DNA of 64,000 nt from Acinetobacter haemolyticus (lineage in GTDB: Bacteria; Pseudomonadota; Gammaproteobacteria; Pseudomonadales; Moraxellaceae): assembly GCF_900406815.1 (NCBI RefSeq), contig NZ_OVCN01000002.1, forward strand, positions 1 through 64,000, given 5' to 3'. Positions 58,390-64,000 of the stretch are shown one piece after another. Under the pieces are notes generated by a model, which saw nothing but the letters and a program-made list of their open reading frames with translations, did not search any database and was not told the origin of the DNA. The first letter of the stretch is position 1, and each line of letters opens with the position of its first letter. Made by a program: the position numbers and the translations under genes.

Positions 58390-60597
58390 TTAGAACTGTT
58401 TCGCTATTGAAAAACCCGCACTCCAGTTACGCCCATCAGCAGGTTCATAATATCGACCATTATTAGGATTTTGATTACCGCTACTATCATTTATAATGAC
58501 AGAACCCGCATAGTTTTTATCAAACAGGTTATCTACACGCGCAAAGCCATTAATGCCCCAATCAGCATATTTCCATGCATAACCCGTATAGATCGATGCC
58601 ACGGTATAGCTTGCAGCAGCATCACTATTGATATCATTGACATAGACCTTATCCATAAACTGGGTATCAAGTCCTGCGTAGAAACCTTGCTCTGGCTGCC
58701 AAGTGATATTAATAAAAGCCTGATTTTTAGCAATCCCAGGAATTGCATTGCCAGATGGAATAGCAGCAGCGAGTACAGCACCATCTTTATCAAGATTGAC
58801 TGGAACATCAGCATCGAATGTTGCATCGAGATAAGCATAACTGGCTGTTGCAGTTAAATCACGCCACAGCTTTTTATTCCATGTAAACTCAACACCTTCA
58901 CGAAGCGTTTTGTCTGCATTTCTAAACGTCGAACGACCATTAGAAGTGCCCGCAGAAACAATATCATCTTTAGTTTTGCTCTGGAAAACAGCTAAAGTAA
59001 AATCACCGAGCTGATTTTGTGATTTTAAACCGAATTCATAATTATCGCTGGTCGATGGTTTTAGCGCGAAATTAAATCCTGATTTGTCTTTATCTGCTTG
59101 ATAGGCCATTTCAGTAAAAGTAGGGGTTTCAAAGCCTTTAGCATAGCTGACATAAGCCAATAACTCAGGTGCAATTTGCCAGCTTAAAGCAGCCGATGGT
59201 AAAACCTTGTTATAATCCATTTTATCACTATCATTGCCGTTGCTTAAATAGTGATCTTTAGATTTATAATGCACATTGCTATAACGTACACCCGTATCTA
59301 AACGCCAAGTTGGTAAAAACTGCCAAGAGGCTTGTAAATAGGGATCAATATTCCATAAAGTATTGTCTTCATCACGTCGTAAAGTGCCTTTTACTCCATA
59401 AGATGGCGAGCCATTGACGAGATTAAAGTTCTCATACCCTTTACGATCTTCATCCATGCTATCAACAGCAAGCCCTGCGCTGAAGCTTATGTTTGGCAAA
59501 AGTTCTTTACTTGTCCAGCGGAAATCAGCACCATAATAATTACGCTCAAAATCAATCACACCACCCGCATGATTTTTATTTAGTTGAGCACTGTTAGGGA
59601 TACATTCTTGAGTGTCTTTTTTAAAACTACATCTTGGTATAGATTGATATTGGGTGACTTGACGATTGCCAAAATAAGCCATCGCATACAACTCGTGCTG
59701 ATCATTAATTGGTTTTGACCACGTTACTCCTGTTTGAGTCTGCTCAATATCTTTGCGAACATTATATCTATTCTCCGCATCATTCACTTGACGAGGATTT
59801 TTCTGCCACTGCTCTCGGCTTAAACCTTGTGGATCATTAGCATTGATCTTTACATAATTGGTAATCCAGTTCACTTTGGAACCATCTTCCAAACTCCAAG
59901 TCAGCTTGGCATTATTTTGAACTTTATCTGCATCACTGTGTTGTCGATAGCCGTTTGTATCAAAGTAAGATGAACTAATAATATAGCTTGGTTCATTTTG
60001 ATTTTTGGCACCACCTTGCAAAATGATACCCGCACGATTTTTATTGTGGCTACCACCCGCATAGCTCATCTCAATTGAATCTTTGCCTTGACCTTCTTTG
60101 GTTGTTGTTAATAAAGTCCCGCCAGAAGAATTTCCATATAGTGACGAAAAAGGTCCTGTTAAAACTTCAAGATGACTTAGGCTACTTAAATCAATATTTG
60201 AGGTCTGTCCCTGCCCATCAGGCATCGTCGCAGGAATACCATCCACATAAAGGCGTATCCCTCGCACTCCAAAAGTAGAACGCGCACCAAAACCACGCAT
60301 GGATAACTGTAAATCCTGTGCATAATTTTCACGATTATTTAATTGTAGGCTTGGTATACCTTTTACCAATTCGGTTAAGTTAACTTGAGCAGATTGTTGG
60401 TGCTCAGGCATGTCCATCCGAAACACTGAGGCAGGCGTATGTAAATAGTCAGTATTCATACGGGTTGCTTCGACATGGATGGTCGGTAATACAGTAACGT
60501 CTTGAACTAAGTCTTCTGCCCAAACAAGTGGGCTAGAAATGCAGCCCAAACTCATCAAAATACGATAATGAAGTCGGTCTAAACGTAATAAGGACAT
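58390..60597 (-). CDS. pqqU: TonB-dependent receptor, PqqU/YncD-like
   Basis: This 735-residue outer-membrane receptor has a signal sequence, a TonB-box-like stretch near residue 37 (LPTIHVEATRM), a plug domain and a 22-strand barrel. The plug segment NYAQDLQLSMRGFGARSTFGVRGIRLYVDGIPATMPDGQGQTSNIDLSS (quoted only in part: NYAQDLQLSMRGFGARSTFG) and later NPSHAGG-like and YQSIPRC features closely track E. coli YncD, now called PqqU, the importer of pyrroloquinoline quinone. The C-terminus ends in aromatic KQF. The PQQ role is inferred from this resemblance. Confidence 0.82.
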   Translation of the reverse strand: MSLLRLDRLHYRILMSLGCISSPLVWAEDLVQDVTVLPTIHVEATRMNTDYLHTPASVFRMDMPEHQQSAQVNLTELVKGIPSLQLNNRENYAQDLQLSMRGFGARSTFGVRGIRLYVDGIPATMPDGQGQTSNIDLSSLSHLEVLTGPFSSLYGNSSGGTLLTTTKEGQGKDSIEMSYAGGSHNKNRAGIILQGGAKNQNEPSYIISSSYFDTNGYRQHSDADKVQNNAKLTWSLEDGSKVNWITNYVKINANDPQGLSREQWQKNPRQVNDAENRYNVRKDIEQTQTGVTWSKPINDQHELYAMAYFGNRQVTQYQSIPRCSFKKDTQECIPNSAQLNKNHAGGVIDFERNYYGADFRWTSKELLPNISFSAGLAVDSMDEDRKGYENFNLVNGSPSYGVKGTLRRDEDNTLWNIDPYLQASWQFLPTWRLDTGVRYSNVHYKSKDHYLSNGNDSDKMDYNKVLPSAALSWQIAPELLAYVSYAKGFETPTFTEMAYQADKDKSGFNFALKPSTSDNYEFGLKSQNQLGDFTLAVFQSKTKDDIVSAGTSNGRSTFRNADKTLREGVEFTWNKKLWRDLTATASYAYLDATFDADVPVNLDKDGAVLAAAIPSGNAIPGIAKNQAFINITWQPEQGFYAGLDTQFMDKVYVNDINSDAAASYTVASIYTGYAWKYADWGINGFARVDNLFDKNYAGSVIINDSSGNQNPNNGRYYEPADGRNWSAGFSIAKQF

Positions 60598-60731
60598 GCT
60601 TATTTCCTATATTCATATTGTAGTTATGATAACAAAAAGCAGTATTTGGTTTGGACATTGAATTCGACTTAACATTAAGCAAATCTGTAATACTCTTCAC
60701 TAATGTCTAAAAATTGATTACCAGATGAGAA

Positions 60732-61298
60732 TTAACGACTCAAAGAAGGATGATCTTTCCAGCAATATCGTTCAGGCCAGTCTTTTGCTTCTTCGGCATA
60801 GTCAATTCCAATACGAGGCGTCAACACCACTTCGGGCTGCGTTGATGCCGCTTCAACCCACAATCCAGATTCCTCTCCCAAGGTTTGCCCTTTTAAAGTC
60901 CGGTCAATACCTAAATGGCGTGTCAGCTTGCCTGGTCCAGCTAAAAGCTTATATTCTTTTTTAGTTGAAGCGCCATTTAAAAATGCAGATCGAATCATCA
61001 CTCCTTCAGGGATACCCTCAGTTTGAGTAATGAGATTGAGCATTTCATACATGCCATAAATTAAATAGACGTAAATTGTACCGCCAGAACGATACATCAC
61101 CTCAGTTCGAGCTGTGCGTTTGTCATTGTAACTATGACAAGCCTTATCACGAACGCCCAAATAAGCTTCTGTCTCAGTTATCGTACAGCGGATGACTTGG
61201 CCATCAGGTTGTCGCTTACATAATATGCAGCCAATTAAGTCATAAGCCACTTCTGAGGTTTCACGTTGAAACCAGCTTAATGGTAAAATATCTGTCAT
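60732..61298 (-). CDS. mpg: DNA-3-methyladenine glycosylase (AAG/Mpg family)
   Basis: The 188-residue product is an alkyladenine glycosylase that removes damaged purines in base excision repair. It shows RCTITETEAYLG near residues 38-49, the catalytic Glu lying in ETEAY, ARTEVMYRSGGTIYVYLIYGMYEMLN near 62-88 (quoted in part) and LLAGPGKLTRHLGI near 120-133. The start at 61298 has AGAG six bases upstream. It diverges from mutM, another base-excision enzyme. Confidence 0.92.
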   Translation of the reverse strand: MTDILPLSWFQRETSEVAYDLIGCILCKRQPDGQVIRCTITETEAYLGVRDKACHSYNDKRTARTEVMYRSGGTIYVYLIYGMYEMLNLITQTEGIPEGVMIRSAFLNGASTKKEYKLLAGPGKLTRHLGIDRTLKGQTLGEESGLWVEAASTQPEVVLTPRIGIDYAEEAKDWPERYCWKDHPSLSR

Positions 61299-61374
61299 AG
61301 TATTCTCTGAAATATTACACACTACACTTTATACTCGATTCATCCAGTATATCTGTTCATTCTGCGAGTTGGCG

Positions 61375-62196
61375 ATGCCTGAGTTACCCGAAGTCGAAAC
61401 AACCAAAACCAGTTTATTTCCCCTACTAGAGCAACGCGTTCAATCCATTAAAGTCTTTAATCCGAGCTTACGCTGGCCCATTCCGAATGATCTAGATAAA
61501 TTGGTTGGACAACGTTTAGTGGGACTTAAACGTCGTTCCAAGTATATTTTGGCCGAATTTGAACAAGATCAGATGCTTTGGCATTTAGGTATGTCAGGTA
61601 GTTTCCGTCTGTGCCAACCAAATGATGAATTGAGAAAACATGATCATCTGGTCATAGATTTTGAGGATCAACAACTTCGTTACCATGATCCACGTCGCTT
61701 CGGCTGTATCCTTTGGCTCGATCAGGTTCATCAAAGCAAACTGATTGATACACTTGGCCCCGAGCCGCTCAGTGAGGATTTTAATGCAGCCTATCTGCGC
61801 GAAAAGCTAAGTAAAAAAAATGTCGGCATTAAAATTGCATTAATGGATAATCATATAGTGGTTGGCGTTGGCAATATTTATGCAACTGAAAGCCTTTTCA
61901 ATATTGGCGTGCATCCTGCACAACCCGCGTCTACATTAACCAAGACTCAAGTGGAAAGGCTGGTGATTGAAGTGAAACGCATCTTAAAACAAGCCATCGA
62001 CTTAGGAGGTTCAACTTTGCGTGACTATAGCAACGCAATGGGTGAAAACGGTTATTTCCAACAAACCTTATTGGCCTATGGTCGAGCTGGCGAGATGTGT
62101 GTTAACTGTGAGACTACCTTGGAGAACCTAAAACTGGGACAACGTGCAAGTGTGTTTTGCCCACAATGCCAACCATTGAAACTGAAAAAAGCATAG
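61375..62196 (+). CDS. mutM: Formamidopyrimidine-DNA glycosylase MutM (Fpg)
   Basis: MutM removes 8-oxoguanine and FaPy lesions. The start at 61375 is fixed by the family's N-terminal MPELPEVET, where Pro2 is the catalytic nucleophile after Met removal; the longer form from TTG 61369 would destroy this. The 273-residue product has Lys near residue 57 (LKRRSKYIL), the helix-two-turn-helix region and a C-terminal zinc finger with CVNCE and CPQCQ. It is followed closely by ppiC. Confidence 0.96.
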   Translation: MPELPEVETTKTSLFPLLEQRVQSIKVFNPSLRWPIPNDLDKLVGQRLVGLKRRSKYILAEFEQDQMLWHLGMSGSFRLCQPNDELRKHDHLVIDFEDQQLRYHDPRRFGCILWLDQVHQSKLIDTLGPEPLSEDFNAAYLREKLSKKNVGIKIALMDNHIVVGVGNIYATESLFNIGVHPAQPASTLTKTQVERLVIEVKRILKQAIDLGGSTLRDYSNAMGENGYFQQTLLAYGRAGEMCVNCETTLENLKLGQRASVFCPQCQPLKLKKA

Positions 62197-62217
62197 TTTT
62201 TTAAAGGAGAACAACGC

Positions 62218-62496
62218 ATGAAAACTGCTATTGTTCGACATATCTTAGTCAAAGATAAAGACATGGCTGAACAATTGAAAAAACGTATCCATTCTGGTGC
62301 TGATTTTTCAAAAATTGCGAAGCAATATTCAACCTGTAATTCAGCCAAACGTGGTGGCGAGTTAGGCGAAGTCAAAAAAGGACAGCTTGTTCCTGTTATA
62401 GATAAACTGGTTTTCAGTGCTGCTGAACGCGTCTTACATGGTCCGATTAAAAGTCAGTTTGGTTTCCATTTGATCGAAATCAAATTTAGAATGTGA
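62218..62496 (+). CDS. ppiC: Parvulin-type peptidyl-prolyl isomerase PpiC
   Basis: The 92-residue protein is a single parvulin domain, as in E. coli PpiC (93 residues). Parvulin motifs are VRHILVKDKDMAEQL at 6-20, DFSKIAKQYSTCNSAKRGGELG at 34-55 (quoted in part), and GPIKSQFGFHLIEI at 78-91. It has no signal peptide, so it acts in the cytoplasm. The start has AAAGGAG, and the gene lies 21 bases after mutM, likely co-transcribed. Confidence 0.93.
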   Translation: MKTAIVRHILVKDKDMAEQLKKRIHSGADFSKIAKQYSTCNSAKRGGELGEVKKGQLVPVIDKLVFSAAERVLHGPIKSQFGFHLIEIKFRM

Positions 62497-62645
62497 GTCA
62501 ATGACGAATACCACTCCTTAAAACACACAAGCGCTTAAAATGCTGCAATCTCGCCGAGCCGAAAGAACAATTGTAGTCGAATCGCCATAAGCAATAGATT
62601 CAAAGCGAGTTTCAAGAACTTGTAACGTTTGGCAACAAATCCATA
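62497..62645 (-). other. Gap after ppiC with a possible decayed coding remnant
   Basis: Read on the minus strand, one frame runs without stops for about 37 codons (VAKRYKFLKLALNLLLMAIRL is its core), which has the look of a transposase or membrane-protein tail, but it has no start codon and no match I can name. It may be chance. Confidence 0.25.
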
Positions 62646-62684
62646 AGAAAAATGGCAACTTATAAAATATCAGTTGCCATTCAT
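62646..62684 (-). terminator. Terminator of the subtilisin-like protease gene
   Basis: ATGGCAACT and AGTTGCCAT pair across an 11-base loop, followed on the minus strand by TTTTT. Confidence 0.8.
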
Positions 62685-62707
62685 TCCACTATTTTACTTC
62701 ATTCAAT

Positions 62708-64000
62708 CTATACATATTGGCAGATTGTAAAGAAGAAAAAGTTAGTGCACACCTGCTTTGGTGTTGGTGTTGGTGTTGGTGTTGGTGTTGGTGTTGGTGT
62801 TGGTGTTGGTGTTGAAGATGTTAAACCATCAACTGCCGCACTCAAGTTCAGACGAGGAAAACGTTGATTCGTACGGTGATCTGTCACCAATGTTCCAGTA
62901 TTCTTTAAACGATTTACAATGTCATCCAAGCTCGCATTTGGTAAGGCATTATTTGCAAGCAACACAGCGACTGCACCCGCAACATGTGGAGCTGCCATGG
63001 ATGTACCACTTTGAGTATAACCTCCTGCCGTAATCGGTGCTCCTGGCGCTAATAAAGTTAGGTTTGATGCACTATTACTAAAGCAAGTCACTTTATCCAT
63101 ATAAGACGACTGATCTGAACATTTTTGATAGTATCGTCCTCCAACATTCGCATCATAAACAGCGCCAACGCTGACCGCACCGGCTGTACATGCTGGATAT
63201 GAGATACCATTGGTATAAGCATCATTACCTGAAGCAACCACAGGGATTACACCCACATTACGTAATTTTTGGAATGAATTAGTCAACGATGAAGAAGTAC
63301 ACGTTGAAGAATAACTGGTTGAATTACCTAAACTTAAATTAGCTGACTTGATATTGAGAGTTACCGCTTGATTCGTCACCCAGTTTAAAGCCGAAATAAT
63401 ATCGCTATCATAGGCACTTACACCGCGAAACACATCAAGAGCAACAATTTTAGCCTCAGGTGCCACACCAGCAGCAATTGAAGACACATTGGTGCCATGA
63501 CCATTGTCATCTAATGAGTTATCTTCTGGGGCAAAATCAAGCGCATAGCTGACTCGACAACTTGCTGGCGTGCCCGGTGCAGTACAACTCCCTAAATCAG
63601 AATGTCTATAATTTGCACCTGTATCTAAAACTGCAACTGTTGTACCCGCACCTGTAAAGCCTTGAGTTTTTGCTACAGGTTGACCAATTTGGTTTAAACT
63701 CTGAGACAAAGTGGCTTTGGATACACGGTTCGGATAGACCGCTTTGACGTTTGGATTATTTAATAAATTCACTAACGCATTACGATTTTGTATACGATAA
63801 AAACTAATCGGTAAGGCATTGTAATCACGCAACAATTGAACACCCGAGTTTTGTTGGGCAAATTGATTAGTGATCATTTGTTTTTGTTGTTGGAAATACT
63901 TCCTTAACTGTGCCGCAGTCAAATTTTGGTCTGCATCGTTATAATATTCAATAATCAGGTCATTCGATGCATTTTGTAATAATGCATTGATGTCAATTTT
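62708..64000 (-). CDS. Subtilisin-like serine protease (S8), 5' end outside the window
   Basis: The frame stays open to base 64000, so the start and any signal peptide lie beyond the window. The visible part begins in a propeptide-like region, then the S8 catalytic triad: Asp in VAVLDTGANYRHSDLG, His in DDNGHGTNVSSIAAG and Ser in GTSMAAPHVAGA, with the oxyanion-site Asn in VASGND. After the catalytic domain is a Thr-Pro repeat linker and a short Cys-containing tail (QVCTNFFFFTICQYV). It is likely exported, with the linker tying the protease to the tail. Confidence 0.88.
   Translation of the reverse strand, partial: KIDINALLQNASNDLIIEYYNDADQNLTAAQLRKYFQQQKQMITNQFAQQNSGVQLLRDYNALPISFYRIQNRNALVNLLNNPNVKAVYPNRVSKATLSQSLNQIGQPVAKTQGFTGAGTTVAVLDTGANYRHSDLGSCTAPGTPASCRVSYALDFAPEDNSLDDNGHGTNVSSIAAGVAPEAKIVALDVFRGVSAYDSDIISALNWVTNQAVTLNIKSANLSLGNSTSYSSTCTSSSLTNSFQKLRNVGVIPVVASGNDAYTNGISYPACTAGAVSVGAVYDANVGGRYYQKCSDQSSYMDKVTCFSNSASNLTLLAPGAPITAGGYTQSGTSMAAPHVAGAVAVLLANNALPNASLDDIVNRLKNTGTLVTDHRTNQRFPRLNLSAAVDGLTSSTPTPTPTPTPTPTPTPTPKQVCTNFFFFTICQYV
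62760..62813. repeat. Hexanucleotide tract (GGTGTT)9 encoding Thr-Pro repeats
   Basis: Nine perfect copies of GGTGTT in a row lie inside the protease gene and code for the (Thr-Pro)n linker on the minus strand. Gain or loss of copies would change linker length by two residues without a frameshift. Confidence 0.95.

Noticed and set aside
62652..62867. Plus-strand frame with a Gly-Val repeat
   Set aside because: It is the antisense reading of the GGTGTT tract in the protease gene.

Overview
The window looks like chromosomal DNA of an Acinetobacter species. It is AT-rich, and several proteins resemble known Acinetobacter proteins: an AtfA-type wax ester synthase with His-His at residues 132-133, a DcaP-like porin, a cytosolic YkuD protein of the ElsL type, a PilG-PilH-PilI-PilJ-ChpA block, and mreBCD-maf-rng diverging from gatCAB. 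The species cannot be fixed from sequence alone.

Layout. 0.2-6.7 kb: two tandem FadL-type outer-membrane proteins, thrH, cysH, a MITE-like inverted-repeat element, the wax ester synthase and a small conserved-looking protein. 6.8-11.3 kb (minus): rng, maf, mreD, mreC, mreB, the cell-shape and RNA-processing operon. 11.4-14.7 kb (plus): gatC, gatA, gatB. 14.8-16.5 kb: a TetR regulator and divergent metal-dependent hydrolase, bounded on the far side by a second, decayed copy of the gatB 3' end, so this pair looks inserted. 16.6-28 kb: secreted proteins of unknown function, a LysR regulator with a split chromate-transporter pair, sbmA, a patatin-like lipoprotein, Na+ symporters for alanine/glycine and glutamate, and a DcaP-like porin. 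28-37.4 kb: nitroreductase, Bcr/CflA efflux pump, YccS-like protein, a YcxB-like protein, an iron-regulated-looking PepSY/flavoreductase fusion, a DUF218 protein and a DUF2750 protein.

37.5-38.3 kb holds six tRNA genes (three Val-UAC and three Asp-GUC) on the minus strand behind a near-consensus sigma70 promoter. It is followed by the L,D-carboxypeptidase-like ElsL, a patch of REP-like repeats, ybaN, a DUF1853 protein, an entericidin-like mini-lipoprotein and dapE. 42.1-51.4 kb (minus) is the Pil-Chp chemosensory operon controlling type IV pili: two response regulators, a CheW-like protein, PilJ, the very large ChpA and a second CheW-like protein. No CheR or CheB gene is present. 51.6-64 kb: a coiled-coil secreted protein, proS, yegP, yjdM, an SRPBCC protein, a short YgfZ, an Arg-rich protein overlapping a small LMW-PTP-like protein, a Sel1-repeat protein, a PqqU/YncD-like TonB receptor, mpg, mutM, ppiC and a subtilisin-like protease cut by the window end.

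Most of the window is conserved core genome. The points most worth a second look are the gatB 3' remnant beside the TetR/hydrolase pair, the MITE-like element between cysH and its terminator, the REP-like repeats with a compensatory hairpin change, the internally duplicated Hpt domains of ChpA, the Fur-box-like site before the PepSY flavoreductase, and the hexanucleotide tract in the protease gene. I did not find a phage, CRISPR array, complete insertion sequence or clearly new multi-gene system.
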